Source of the DNA: Shouchella tritolerans
GTDB lineage: Bacteria; Bacillota; Bacilli; Bacillales; Bacillaceae_D
Assembly: GCF_025770735.1 (NCBI RefSeq)
Contig: NZ_JAODPB010000001.1
Location: forward strand, 1,176,986 to 1,240,985
Direction: 5' to 3'
DNA: 64,000 nt
Shown here: positions 25,957 through 35,092 of the stretch, piece after piece
Numbering within the stretch: the first letter of the stretch is position 1
Layout: the number at the start of each line of letters is the position of its first letter
Position numbers and translations under genes: made by a program
Notes under the pieces: model-generated
Told to the model about the DNA's origin: nothing
What the model saw: the letters and a program-made list of their open reading frames with translations, nothing else
The model's database searches: none

Positions 25957-26154
25957 ATGCAAGGAAAAGTAAAATGGTTCAATGCAGAAAAAGGTTTCGG
26001 TTTTATCGAGCGTGAAGACGGAGACGACGTATTCGTTCATTTCTCTGCAATCAACTCTGAAGGATTCAAAACGCTTGACGAAGGCCAAGACGTTGAATTC
26101 GAAATCGTTGAAGGCGCACGTGGACCGCAAGCTGCAAATGTTGTTAAGCTTTAA
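25957..26154 (+). CDS. Cold-shock protein (CspA/CspB family)
   Basis: 65-residue single-stranded nucleic-acid-binding beta barrel acting as RNA chaperone. RNP1 KGFGFIE and RNP2 VFVHFSAI are both intact, with the typical start [13 protein letters not shown] and end [14 protein letters not shown] is preceded by GAAGGGAA. It has its own promoter and terminator, a single-gene unit between the flagellar and secA regions. CspB, CspC and CspD cannot be distinguished. Confidence 0.95.
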   Translation: MQGKVKWFNAEKGFGFIEREDGDDVFVHFSAINSEGFKTLDEGQDVEFEIVEGARGPQAANVVKL

Positions 26155-26194
26155 TTCACATTCCTGAACGGATATGAATGAATAGCTAATAATC

Positions 26195-26226
26195 AACCCG
26201 CTTTTTAAAAAAAGCGGGTTTTTTGT
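26195..26226 (+). terminator. Terminator of the cold-shock gene
   Basis: AACCCGCTTTTT pairs with AAAAAGCGGGTT and is followed by TTTTT, 40 bases after the stop. Confidence 0.9.
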
Positions 26227-26310
26227 CGATCTTTTGTAAAGTTTATTAAGGTTTGAGAAGGAATATTGAAGGGAATTGTAGAAGTAAGCAAGGAAAAGGA
26301 GGAGTTCTAC

Positions 26311-26865
26311 ATGCATTTTAATATTCGTGGGGAAAACATTGAAGTCACACCTGCCATCCGAGAGTATGTCGAAAAAAAGGTGGGGAAATTGGAGCGTTAT
26401 TTTGATACAACTCCAACCGCCGATGTAAACGTAAAGTTGCAAGTTCTCGGAAGTGGCGAGTCAAGCATCGAAGTCACGATTCCAATGCCAAAGCTTTTGC
26501 TTCGTGGTGAAGAAATCAACGCGGATATGTATGCAGCCATCGACATAGTCGTGGAAAAGCTAGAACGCCAAATCCGGAAATATAAAACGAAAGTGAATCG
26601 CAAGTTTCGCCAAGAAGGCAGTTTGAAATATATGTTTAAAAATGAACTGGAACCTTTGCGAGATGAAGTCGCTGAAGACGATGAACTTGAAGTTGTTCGC
26701 ACCAAACGCTTTAATTTGAAACCGATGGATGCGGAAGAGGCAATTTTGCAAATGGATTTACTCGGGCATAATTTCTTTGTTTTTTCAGATGCAGAAAGCG
26801 GCAGCACAAATGTTGTTTACCGCCGCAAAGATGGGAAATACGGCTTAATTGAACCTGAAGCGTAA
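26311..26865 (+). CDS. hpf: Ribosome hibernation promoting factor, long form (HPF/YvyD)
   Basis: Long HPF dimerises 70S ribosomes into inactive 100S particles in stationary phase. The N-terminal domain (MHFNIRGENIEVTPAIREYV, VTIPMPKLLLRGEE, MYAAIDIVVEKLERQIRK) binds the 30S subunit; the C-terminal dimerisation domain (RFNLKPMDAEEAILQMDLLG, VVYRRKDGKYGLIEPE) is complete. 184 residues. ATG 26311 is 6 bases after AAGGAGGAG; a longer in-frame version from 26266 has a weaker start. In B. subtilis the gene is sigma-B/sigma-H dependent; a GTTTAT...GAATAT pair near 26240-26270 is only a weak match. Confidence 0.93.
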   Translation: MHFNIRGENIEVTPAIREYVEKKVGKLERYFDTTPTADVNVKLQVLGSGESSIEVTIPMPKLLLRGEEINADMYAAIDIVVEKLERQIRKYKTKVNRKFRQEGSLKYMFKNELEPLRDEVAEDDELEVVRTKRFNLKPMDAEEAILQMDLLGHNFFVFSDAESGSTNVVYRRKDGKYGLIEPEA

Positions 26866-26866
26866 G

Positions 26867-26912
26867 AGCAGGCAGAAAAAGAGCATCCGCGGATGCTCTT
26901 TTTGCCTGCTAT
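26867..26912 (+). terminator. Terminator of hpf
   Basis: AAAAAGAGCATCC / GGATGCTCTTTTT is a perfect palindrome with an outer AGCAGGCA / TGCCTGCT extension. The T-run lies within the outer stem. Confidence 0.88.
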
Positions 26913-26950
26913 AGACTGTCGACAACATGGAGTTTCACAGGGCTGCTGCC

Positions 26951-26999
26951 TTGTAAGCGACCGTTAGAACTGCTAATATAGAAATGATAAACGTATCAT
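26951..26999 (+). promoter_or_regulatory. secA promoter with a palindrome over the start point
   Basis: TTGTAA, 17-base spacer, TAATAT (26974-26979). A 16-base perfect inverted repeat ATGATA-AACG-TATCAT at 26984-26999 covers the expected transcription start. It could be an operator or a 5' mRNA hairpin. Confidence 0.55.
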
Positions 27000-27066
27000 A
27001 AAGATAGGCGCAAGTCGAGGGATTTGCAGTCGCGGAGAGCAATGCCGCCAAGAGAGGAAGATGATG

Positions 27067-29592
27067 ATGCTTGGATTACTTCGAAAAATAGTCGGCGATC
27101 CAGCCCAAAAACAATTAAAGAAAAATGAAAAAATCGTCGATCAAGTCGAGGCGCTAGCAGATGAAATGAAGCAGCTTTCTGACGAACAATTAAAGAACAA
27201 AACAGCTGAATTTAAGGCAAAGCTAGAAGAAGGCGCTTCTCTTAACGATATAGTAGTTCCTGCGCTTGCAGTTGCTCGTGAAGCAGCGGGCAGGGTGTTA
27301 AATGAGTATCCATACCGCGTTCAGTTGCTCGGTGCACTGGCGCTACACCAAGGCAATATTGCCGAAATGAAGACAGGGGAAGGGAAAACGCTCGTCGGCA
27401 CAATAGCCGTTTATGTCCAAGCCCTAGAAGGAAAAGGTGTTCATATTGTAACGGTCAATAACTACTTAGCCCGCCGCGACTTGGAAAACTATGGGCGGAT
27501 TTTTCAATTCTTAGGGTTGACAGTGGGATTGAACGAAAACGGCCTTACGAGAGAAGAAAAACAAAAAGCGTATGCCGCTGATGTGACGTACAGCACAAAT
27601 AATGAGCTTGGTTTTGATTATTTACGTGATAACATGGTGCTTTATAAGGAACAAATGGTGCAACGGCCGCTCCATTTTGCGTTAATCGATGAAGTTGACT
27701 CGATTTTAATTGATGAAGCACGGACGCCGTTAATCATTTCTGGTTCCGTTGAACGGAAAACAAAACTTTATGGACAAGCCAATACATTTGTGCGCGTTTT
27801 AAAACGCGATGCTGATTACACATACGATGAAAAAACAAAATCCGTCCAGTTGACGGATGAAGGTGTCAATAAAGCAGAGCGCGCGTTTAACATCGATAAC
27901 CTTTACGATCAAAAGCATGTGCAACTGAACCATCATATTAACCAATCGTTAAAAGCCCATGTGGCCATGCACCGTGATGCTGACTATGTGGTTGAAGACG
28001 GTGAGGTCGTGATCGTTGACCAGTTTACGGGCCGTTTAATGAAAGGAAGGCGTTATAGCGATGGACTCCACCAAGCGCTAGAGGCAAAAGAAGGTCTAGA
28101 AGTGCAGCGGGAGAGCATCACGCTAGCTTCGATTACATTCCAAAACTATTTCCGTATGTACCAAAAGCTTGCAGGAATGACAGGTACGGCTAAGACGGAG
28201 GAAGAGGAATTCCGCAATATTTATGGCATGGACGTTATGGTAATCCCGACAAATAAACCGGTTGCTCGGGAAGACCGCCCTGATTTAATTTATAAGACGA
28301 TGCAAGGGAAATTCAACGCAGTCGTCAATGAAATTGCCGAGCTTCATAAAACTGGGCGCCCTGTGCTAGTAGGTACGGTTAACGTCGAAACATCTGAAGT
28401 TGTTTCCAAAATGTTGACAAGAAAACGGATCCCACACCACGTCTTAAACGCGAAAAACCATGAGCGGGAAGCAGAAATTATTGAAAAAGCTGGCCATAAA
28501 GGGGCCGTTACGATCGCGACGAACATGGCTGGCCGTGGAACGGACATTAAGCTTGGCCCAGGGGTCAAAGAGCTTGGCGGCCTCCACGTTCTTGGTACAG
28601 AGCGTCATGAAAGCCGGAGGATTGACAACCAATTGCGTGGCCGTGCTGGACGTCAAGGGGATGTAGGTTCTTCTCAATTTTATTTGTCGATGGAAGATGA
28701 GCTGATGAGGCGGTTTGGCTCAGACAATATGAAAACGATGATGGAAAAACTGGGTATGGAAGACGACCAGCCTATTGAATCATCATTGGTTTCAAGAGCA
28801 GTGGAAACAGCACAAAAACGGGTTGAAGGCAATAACTTTGACGCTCGTAAACAAGTACTCCAGTTTGATGACGTGATGCGCGAGCAACGGGAGATTATCT
28901 ATAAACAACGGATGGAAGTGCTTGAAGCTGATAACTTAAAAACAATTGTCGAAAATATGATGAAGGCGACTGTAGAACGTGTTGTTCAAACCCATTGCCC
29001 TGAATCGCTCGTTCAGGAAGAGTGGGATTTAGCCGCTGTTGCCACCTATATCAATGGGCAGTTGTTGTCTGAAAACGGGATTAGTGAGAAAGAGCTGTTA
29101 GGAAAAGAGCAAGAGGAACTGATCGAGTTGATTACCGATAAAGTCCTCGCTGCATACCATGCGAAAGAAGCAGAAGTCTCTTCAGAGCAAATGCGTGAGT
29201 TTGAAAAAGTCATCATGCTGCGCACTGTCGACCGCAAGTGGATGAATCACATTGACCAAATGGATCAATTACGACAAGGCATACATTTGCGTGCCTACGG
29301 CCAAAACGACCCGTTGCGTGAGTATCGCTTTGAAGGCTTTAATATGTTTGAAGCGATGATCGCCGAAATTGAAGAAGAAGTATCTATGTATGTGATGAAG
29401 GCACAAGTTCAGCAAAACCTTAAGCGTGAGGAAGTAGCCGAAGGAAAAGCAGTGAGGCCGTCAGCCAATGGGCAAGAGGACAAAAAAGCGAAACGGAAGC
29501 CAGTTCGCAAAGCCGAAAACATTGGCAGAAACGACCCATGCATTTGTGGCAGCGGCAAAAAATACAAAAATTGTTGTGGGGCTAACCGATAA
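27067..29592 (+). CDS. secA: Preprotein translocase ATPase SecA
   Basis: Motor pushing unfolded preproteins through SecYEG. Seen: Walker [13 protein letters not shown] motif [21 protein letters not shown] in part, helicase motif [22 protein letters not shown], and the C-terminal zinc-binding tail [13 protein letters not shown] that contacts lipids or SecB-like partners. From the third of three tandem ATGs (27067) the length is 841 residues, identical to B. subtilis SecA, with AGAGAGG 9 bases before. prfB follows after 28 bases. Confidence 0.96.
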   Translation: MLGLLRKIVGDPAQKQLKKNEKIVDQVEALADEMKQLSDEQLKNKTAEFKAKLEEGASLNDIVVPALAVAREAAGRVLNEYPYRVQLLGALALHQGNIAEMKTGEGKTLVGTIAVYVQALEGKGVHIVTVNNYLARRDLENYGRIFQFLGLTVGLNENGLTREEKQKAYAADVTYSTNNELGFDYLRDNMVLYKEQMVQRPLHFALIDEVDSILIDEARTPLIISGSVERKTKLYGQANTFVRVLKRDADYTYDEKTKSVQLTDEGVNKAERAFNIDNLYDQKHVQLNHHINQSLKAHVAMHRDADYVVEDGEVVIVDQFTGRLMKGRRYSDGLHQALEAKEGLEVQRESITLASITFQNYFRMYQKLAGMTGTAKTEEEEFRNIYGMDVMVIPTNKPVAREDRPDLIYKTMQGKFNAVVNEIAELHKTGRPVLVGTVNVETSEVVSKMLTRKRIPHHVLNAKNHEREAEIIEKAGHKGAVTIATNMAGRGTDIKLGPGVKELGGLHVLGTERHESRRIDNQLRGRAGRQGDVGSSQFYLSMEDELMRRFGSDNMKTMMEKLGMEDDQPIESSLVSRAVETAQKRVEGNNFDARKQVLQFDDVMREQREIIYKQRMEVLEADNLKTIVENMMKATVERVVQTHCPESLVQEEWDLAAVATYINGQLLSENGISEKELLGKEQEELIELITDKVLAAYHAKEAEVSSEQMREFEKVIMLRTVDRKWMNHIDQMDQLRQGIHLRAYGQNDPLREYRFEGFNMFEAMIAEIEEEVSMYVMKAQVQQNLKREEVAEGKAVRPSANGQEDKKAKRKPVRKAENIGRNDPCICGSGKKYKNCCGANR

Positions 29593-29620
29593 GGGGCCCT
29601 CTTAGGTAGAGGTGTAAACG

Positions 29621-30725
29621 ATGGACATGACAGAAATGAAGCAAGAACTAGTGGCGCTTGAGAAGCGACTATCCGATTTTAGGGGGTCTCTTTGACGTCG
29701 CAGAAAAGGAAGAGCGGATCGCGGAGTTAGAAGAAAAAATGGCTGATCCTGATTTTTGGAATGATCAGGAGCAAGCGCAAGCGATCATTAATGAAACAAA
29801 TGGTTTAAAAGAGCAAGTCCATACATTCAAAGACATGGCTGAAAGCTATGACGACTTGGAAGTCAGTTATGAGCTTGTTCGTGAAGAAGACGACACTGAA
29901 CTGGCAAGTGAACTGGAATCGGGAATTGCTGCGCTTAAACAAAAAATGAACCAATTTGAGTTGCAATTGCTCTTAAGTGCTCCTTACGATAAAAACAATG
30001 CCATTTTAGAACTCCATCCTGGCGCAGGCGGCACTGAATCCCAGGATTGGGCTTCTATGTTGCTAAGGATGTACACGCGCTGGGCAGAAAAGCGTGGTTT
30101 TGCTGTCGAAACGCTCGACTATCTCCCTGGCGAGGAGGCAGGCGTCAAAAGCGTCACGCTGCTCATAAAAGGGCATAACGCATATGGCTATTTAAAAGCA
30201 GAGAAAGGCGTGCACCGCCTCGTGCGAATTTCGCCATTTGACTCATCGGGGAGGCGGCATACGTCCTTTGTGTCATGCGAAGTGATGCCTGAATTAGATG
30301 ATGCAGTAGACATCGAATTAAATAGCGAGGACTTAAAAATCGACACGTATCGTGCTAGTGGGGCGGGCGGCCAGCATGTCAACACGACTGACTCGGCTGT
30401 GCGGATCACCCATTTGCCGACAAATACGGTTGTGACTTGCCAGAGCGAACGTTCCCAAATTAAAAACCGTGAACAGGCAATGAAAATGATGAAAGCGAAA
30501 CTGTACCAACTGCGGATTGAGGAGCAAGAGCGTGAACTTGCTGAAATCCGTGGCGAACAAAAAGAAATTGGCTGGGGGAGCCAAATCCGCTCCTATGTGT
30601 TCCATCCTTATTCAATGGTGAAAGACCACCGCACGAACTTTGAAATTGGCAATACGAACAGTGTCATGGATGGGGAGATTGACGGGTTTATTGACGCTTA
30701 TCTGAGACAATCGCTGGCAATGTAA
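29621..30725 (+). CDS. prfB: Peptide chain release factor 2 (RF2), read through a programmed +1 frameshift
   Basis: RF2 releases proteins at UGA and UAA. Translation starts at ATG 29621 after AGAGGTG; the first frame runs 24 codons ([20 protein letters not shown], then RGSL) to TGA at 29693. A +1 shift there joins GAC GTC GCA, continuing to 30725, for 367 residues. The catalytic GAGGQHVN loop and the [12 protein letters not shown] region are intact. If annotated only from the second frame, the N-terminal helix would be lost. It probably shares the secA transcript, as in B. subtilis. Confidence 0.95.
29681..29696 (+). promoter_or_regulatory. RF2 programmed +1 frameshift site
   Basis: AGGGGGTCTCTTTGAC: an internal Shine-Dalgarno (AGGGGG) three bases before CTT, then the poorly terminated TGA-C. 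This is the standard autoregulatory element: when RF2 is scarce the ribosome slips from CUU to UUU and continues. Confidence 0.95.
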
Positions 30726-30782
30726 CAACGAATCCTGAGGATGTTAAATAAAGAGCGATCGCTTTTAAAAAGGAGAACATGT

Positions 30783-31652
30783 ATGGGAAAGGCTCGCCGA
30801 GACAGGCAATACAGCACGCGGGCTGAAAAATGGCTAAATTATACCAGGATTTTCATTGGCTCAGCCATAGTCGGGATTTCATTTAATTTGTTTTTACTGC
30901 CAAACCAAATTGCCCCTGGTGGTGTGAGCGGCATCAGCACAATCGCCAATTATGTTTTTGGGTTTGAGCCGGCCTTTACGCTTTGGGCCCTAAACATTCC
31001 GATCTTTCTTTTAGGTGTGCTGCTGTTAGGGGGCTTTCGCTATGGGGCAAAAACACTAATCGGCACGCTGTTTGTCCCCCTTGTTGTCTTTTTAACAAGA
31101 GATTGGGTTGTGGAAGTAAGCGACCCTCTGCTCGGTGCTTTGTTTGGAGGATTAGGCGTCGGTCTTGGTCTTGGCGTCGTTTTTTTGGCAAACGCGAGCA
31201 CGGGTGGAACCGATCTGTTGGCGCAAATCGTGCAAAAATTTACAGGGCTTTCAGCCGGCATTTGTGTCGGCATGATTGACGGCCTTGTTGTCATTACTTC
31301 GGCATTTGTCTTTAATATCGAAATGGCATTGTATGCGTTAATTTCGCTGTTCGTCACGACAAAAACGATTGACCTGGTGCAAATGGGGATAGGCTATTCA
31401 AAAGTTGCTTATATTATTTCTTCGCAAGAGGAAACGGTACAGAAGGCGCTGTTTGACTCAGTCGATCGCGGTGTGACAAGACTTGTCGGTTATGGCGGTT
31501 ATACGAACAAAGCAAGGGCGGTTCTAATGTGCGTTGTCAACCAAAATGAGGTCGCTCGATTAAAGCAAACCGTAAAAAGAGCGGATCCCCGTGCTTTTAT
31601 TGTGCTGACAAACGCCTCAGAAGTGTTAGGAGAAGGGTTTAAAAAAAGCTAA
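30783..31652 (+). CDS. yvjA: YitT family membrane protein (YvjA)
   Basis: 289-residue protein with five to six predicted membrane segments (DUF161 domain; FIGSAIVGISFNLFLLPNQI, GGVSGISTI, GGTDLLAQIV) and a C-terminal soluble DUF2179 domain (KVAYIISSQEE, RGVTRLVGYGGYTNKARAVL, ADPRAFIVLTNASEVLGEGF). Function unknown; family members are suggested transporters. ATG 30783 follows AAAAGGAGA; an upstream in-frame start at 30741 lacks a site. Position after prfB matches B. subtilis yvjA. Confidence 0.85.
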   Translation: MGKARRDRQYSTRAEKWLNYTRIFIGSAIVGISFNLFLLPNQIAPGGVSGISTIANYVFGFEPAFTLWALNIPIFLLGVLLLGGFRYGAKTLIGTLFVPLVVFLTRDWVVEVSDPLLGALFGGLGVGLGLGVVFLANASTGGTDLLAQIVQKFTGLSAGICVGMIDGLVVITSAFVFNIEMALYALISLFVTTKTIDLVQMGIGYSKVAYIISSQEETVQKALFDSVDRGVTRLVGYGGYTNKARAVLMCVVNQNEVARLKQTVKRADPRAFIVLTNASEVLGEGFKKS

Positions 31653-31660
31653 AGTTGCTT

Positions 31661-31689
31661 GAGTGCGCTGTGAGGGCGCTCTTTTTTTT
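31661..31689 (+). terminator. Terminator after yvjA
   Basis: GAGTGCGC pairs with GGGCGCTC (one G-T) around a 5-base loop, followed by eight T. Confidence 0.88.
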
Positions 31690-31880
31690 GCCATTTTTCG
31701 CCGCCGTAAAGGAGTGTGTGTTTATCGTTAAGCATGATAGACTTGTAACAAAATAGGTACATTTGATCATTCACTTATAGGTCAATTAGACCGAAATAAA
31801 TAGAGAGTGCGACAATGGTCGGAAATTAGATGTTATAACGCAAATCAAGCAATTATCACGAAACTGAAATAAAAATGTAA

Positions 31881-31909
31881 TGTCACCCTGTTGCTGCTGA
31901 TGATATAAT
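31881..31909 (+). promoter_or_regulatory. Promoter of ftsEX
   Basis: Extended -10 TGATATAAT at 31901-31909 with a weak -35 (TGTCAC) 17 bases upstream. The rest of the 325-base gap 31653-31977 holds only the yvjA terminator; the cccB gene found here in B. subtilis is absent. Confidence 0.5.
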
Positions 31910-31977
31910 GACCGCGAAGCATGTCGAAATCGGAATTTGTTTGTTATTTCGGTACCAAGGTTTAAAGGTGTGGTTGA

Positions 31978-32670
31978 ATGAGTTTGATCAAACTGAATGA
32001 TGTTTGGAAAGTATATCCCAATAATGTTAAAGCGTTAAACGGCATGACTGTCCAAATTGAAAAAGGTGAATTTGTTTACGTTGTCGGACCAAGCGGAGCG
32101 GGCAAGTCGACTTTTATTCGCTTAATCTATCGTGAGGAAAAGGCAACAAAAGGCGATATTTTTTTAAATAATATTAATTTATCCACTTTAAAACATAAAG
32201 AAATCCCTAAACTTAGACGGAATATCGGCGTTGTGTTTCAAGACTTTAAGCTTTTGCCTTCCCTTACTGTCTATGAAAACATTGCATTTGCCCTTGAAGT
32301 CATTGAAGAACATCCTTCAGACATTAAGCAGCGTGTAAATGAGGTTTTGAATCTAGTAAAATTAAAAAGCAAAGCAAAGTTCTTGCCGAGCGAACTGTCT
32401 GGCGGCGAACAGCAACGGGTGGCGATTGCCAGAGCAATTGCGAATCGGCCAGATGTTTTAATCGCTGATGAACCGACAGGGAATTTGGACCCTGAGACGG
32501 CGTGGACAATTATGGATTTGTTGGAAAGCATCCATTCCCTAGGAACGACGGTGATCATGGCGACACATAACAAAGAGATTGTCAATACGCTGAAACGCCG
32601 TGTCATCGCGATCGAAAATGGCCGGATCGTCCGTGATGAAGCAAGGGGGAATTACGGCTATGAAGTTTAA
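31978..32670 (+). CDS. ftsE: Cell division ABC transporter ATPase FtsE
   Basis: ATPase of the FtsEX complex, which transmits ATP hydrolysis to peptidoglycan hydrolases outside the cell. Walker A GPSGAGKST, Q-loop FQDFKLLPSLTVYEN, signature LSGGEQQRVAIARAI, Walker B VLIADEPTGNLDP, H-loop ATHNKEI. 230 residues, normal. ATG follows AAAGGTG. It overlaps ftsX by 11 bases. Confidence 0.95.
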   Translation: MSLIKLNDVWKVYPNNVKALNGMTVQIEKGEFVYVVGPSGAGKSTFIRLIYREEKATKGDIFLNNINLSTLKHKEIPKLRRNIGVVFQDFKLLPSLTVYENIAFALEVIEEHPSDIKQRVNEVLNLVKLKSKAKFLPSELSGGEQQRVAIARAIANRPDVLIADEPTGNLDPETAWTIMDLLESIHSLGTTVIMATHNKEIVNTLKRRVIAIENGRIVRDEARGNYGYEV

Positions 32671-33544
32671 AACAATACTGCGCCATTTTCGCGAAGGAAT
32701 CAAGAACATTGGCCGCAGCGGGTGGATGTCGTTTGCGTCCATTAGTGCAGTGACGGTTATGCTTTTCATTGTTGGTTTCTTTTTAATTGTATTTGTTAAT
32801 GGCAACCATATCGCATCGACGATTGAAAACAATGTGGAAATTCGCGCCTTTATTGAACGGGGAACGGGCGAAGAGGAAGTCCAACAACTGTTAGACGAAG
32901 TAAATGCGCTTCCTGACGTAGAAGAGGTCATTTTCATTGATAAAGAGGAAGGGTTAGAAAGTTTGATTGCTTCCACTGGAGAAGTGTACGAGAGTATAAG
33001 AGAAGAGAACCCACTGCCAGATGCATTGCGGGTTACTGCCACCTCTCCTCAAGAAACAGAAGCCGTTGCCCAAAAAGTCAATCACCATGATTATGTAAGC
33101 AACGTATCTTATGGGGCCGATGTGCTGCCTGATTTATTTAAACTAACCAATACAAGCCGTGTAGTTGGCCTAGTGGTTATTCTCGGGTTGCTTTTAACGG
33201 CGATGTTCTTAATCTCAAATACAATTAAACTAACCATTGTTGCCCGTAAAAAAGAGATTCAAATTATGAAACTGGTTGGAGCGACAAATAGCTTTGTTCG
33301 TAGTCCATTTTTAGTCGAAGGCGCTTTGCTAGGCACCTTTGGCAGCATAGGACCGATTCTAATTCTAAGCTTTGGCTATCAATACGTGTACAGTAATTCA
33401 GGCGATTTTTTACAAAGTTCGCTTTACTCGCTCCTTGAGCCAGGGCAGCTGATTGTGCAAGTGTCGCTGTTGTTGCTTGCTGTTGGCTTGATTGTTGGCA
33501 TTTGGGGAAGTGCCATGTCTGTGCGGAAATTTTTAAATGTGTAA
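32660..33544 (+). CDS. ftsX: Cell division membrane protein FtsX
   Basis: Four-helix membrane partner of FtsE. The N-terminal helix follows RHFREGIKNIGRSGWMSFAS; a roughly 120-residue extracellular domain (VEIRAFIERGTGEEEVQQLL, VIFIDKEEGLESL) contacts the hydrolase; the C-terminal FtsX domain contains VARKKEIQIMKLVGATNSFV. 294 residues. ATG 32660 lies within the end of ftsE after AAGGGGGA. The gene downstream encodes a coiled-coil endopeptidase that is a likely FtsX-activated partner. Confidence 0.95.
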   Translation: MKFKTILRHFREGIKNIGRSGWMSFASISAVTVMLFIVGFFLIVFVNGNHIASTIENNVEIRAFIERGTGEEEVQQLLDEVNALPDVEEVIFIDKEEGLESLIASTGEVYESIREENPLPDALRVTATSPQETEAVAQKVNHHDYVSNVSYGADVLPDLFKLTNTSRVVGLVVILGLLLTAMFLISNTIKLTIVARKKEIQIMKLVGATNSFVRSPFLVEGALLGTFGSIGPILILSFGYQYVYSNSGDFLQSSLYSLLEPGQLIVQVSLLLLAVGLIVGIWGSAMSVRKFLNV

Positions 33545-33564
33545 TCGAAATAGGGGGAAAAACG

Positions 33565-34944
33565 GTGAAAAAACGAATGGTCACTACAACTGCTGCTCTA
33601 ACAATTGCTGGCGCTTTGTTAGGCAGTAGTTTTCAGCCGGCTTTTGCAGAAACCGATATAAAGAAACAGTTGGGTGACGTGCAAGAACAACAAAAAGAAA
33701 ACGTTGAAAAAGCGGAAAAAACGGAGTCAGATCTAACGAAATTAGATAGCGAATTAAAAGATCTCCAAGCAGAATTGGATGAAGTGAAGCAGGAAGAAGA
33801 AACAACACAACAAAAATTAGACGAAACGGAAGCGGAATTGGCAGAAATTGAAGCGGACATCGAGTCGTTAGAGGAAGAAATTGTGGTCATGGAAGAACGA
33901 ATAGCCGAGAGGCGTGAACTTTTGGAGGAACGGGCTGTTGCCGCCTATGAATCTGGCGGCGAAGTCAGTTATTTAGAAGTTTTACTTGGTGCGAAAAGTT
34001 TTGGCGACTTTATTGAACGGGTCTCAGCTATTTCGACAATTGCCAAACATGACCAGGAAATGCTTGATGAATACATAGCTGATGAAAAAGAACTGCAAGC
34101 CAAAAAAGCGGAAGTAGAAGAAAAACAGGCTGATGTCGAAGCGCAAAAGGCAGAGCTCGAAGCGTTAAAAGAAGATCTTGTTGAGCAAACGGAAGAAATA
34201 GACCAGTTGCAAGAGGAGTTAAAAGAAAAGGAAGAAGAACTAGAAGCGCAGTTAGGCGACATCATGTCTGAGGAAGAATCATTGCAAAAGCAAGAAGAAG
34301 CGCTGGAAGCTGAGCTGAAAGCGTGGGAAGAAGAGCAGGAACGCCTAAAAGAAGAAGAGGAACGTAAAGCGCGTGAGGCAGAAGAACAAGCTGCTAAGGA
34401 ACAAGAGGAGGAAAAGGAGAAGGAAACGGAAACGGAGGAAGCCGGCGAAATAGCCCAAGCTGCTGAAAAGCCGCAAGCAGGCGAAGAGAACAAAAACCAG
34501 AATAGGGACCAAGAAGAAGATGCCGCTCCTTCGGTGGAGAGTTCAGGCGCGTTTGTGCGGCCGGCAACAGGCTCGATTACATCAACTTATGGCCAACGGT
34601 GGGGAAGAATGCACTGGGGTATTGATATTGGCAAGAACGGCAGAGCCGGTGATGTTCCAATCGTTTCCGTGTTAGATGGAACGGTTGCTTCCACAGAATA
34701 CCGCAGTGATTTTGGCAACTGGGTCGTCGTCACCCACCAAATGGATGGCAAACAACTGACGACAGTCTATGCCCATCTTGAACGGATTGATGTCAACCCT
34801 GGTGACCGGGTCAAAGCAGGCCAGCAGCTAGGACTAATGGGCAATACAGGCAGATCGACGGGGCCACACTTGCACTTTGAAGTCCATGAAGGGCCATTTA
34901 ACTGGGACCGTTCAAATGCAGTAGATCCGATGAAATATATGTAA
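33565..34944 (+). CDS. Secreted coiled-coil murein endopeptidase, M23 (EnvC/PcsB-like)
   Basis: Signal peptide (KKR, hydrophobic core, FAETDIK), then a very long Glu/Lys/Gln-rich coiled coil (about residues 28-310, interrupted near 115-160), an acidic linker, and a C-terminal LytM/M23 domain with zinc ligands in HWGIDIG and GPHLHFEV (also HLERIDVNPGDRVKAGQQLG). The layout matches EnvC, CwlO and PcsB regulators/hydrolases driven by FtsEX. All M23 ligands appear present, so it is probably enzymatically active, unlike E. coli EnvC. GTG 33565 follows AGGGGGAA. It lies 20 bases after ftsX. Confidence 0.88.
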   Translation: MKKRMVTTTAALTIAGALLGSSFQPAFAETDIKKQLGDVQEQQKENVEKAEKTESDLTKLDSELKDLQAELDEVKQEEETTQQKLDETEAELAEIEADIESLEEEIVVMEERIAERRELLEERAVAAYESGGEVSYLEVLLGAKSFGDFIERVSAISTIAKHDQEMLDEYIADEKELQAKKAEVEEKQADVEAQKAELEALKEDLVEQTEEIDQLQEELKEKEEELEAQLGDIMSEEESLQKQEEALEAELKAWEEEQERLKEEEERKAREAEEQAAKEQEEEKEKETETEEAGEIAQAAEKPQAGEENKNQNRDQEEDAAPSVESSGAFVRPATGSITSTYGQRWGRMHWGIDIGKNGRAGDVPIVSVLDGTVASTEYRSDFGNWVVVTHQMDGKQLTTVYAHLERIDVNPGDRVKAGQQLGLMGNTGRSTGPHLHFEVHEGPFNWDRSNAVDPMKYM

Positions 34945-34950
34945 ACGTTC

Positions 34951-34982
34951 GAGCGCCTTGGCAAGTACAGGGCGCTTTTTTT
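34951..34982 (+). terminator. Terminator after the M23 gene
   Basis: AGCGCC pairs with GGCGCT around a 13-base loop and is followed by seven T, 7 bases after the stop. Confidence 0.85.
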
Positions 34983-35092
34983 GTTGATGCTAAATCGCTT
35001 TTTGACAGAAGCTTGCCGACAAATTAGAATGGAAAGAGGAACGAAACGGAAAGCAAGGCAATTCGTTTTACAAGTGGGAGTGGTGAGCAATT

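Noticed and set aside
25933-26442. Long minus-strand frame opposite the cold-shock gene and hpf
   Set aside because: It is antisense to two clear genes, has no ribosome site and reads as low-complexity hydrophobic sequence.
29658-30725. RF2 as a gene starting at 29658
   Set aside because: The true start is ATG 29621, with a +1 shift at the TGA at 29693; the 29658 start falls inside the first frame region and has no ribosome site.
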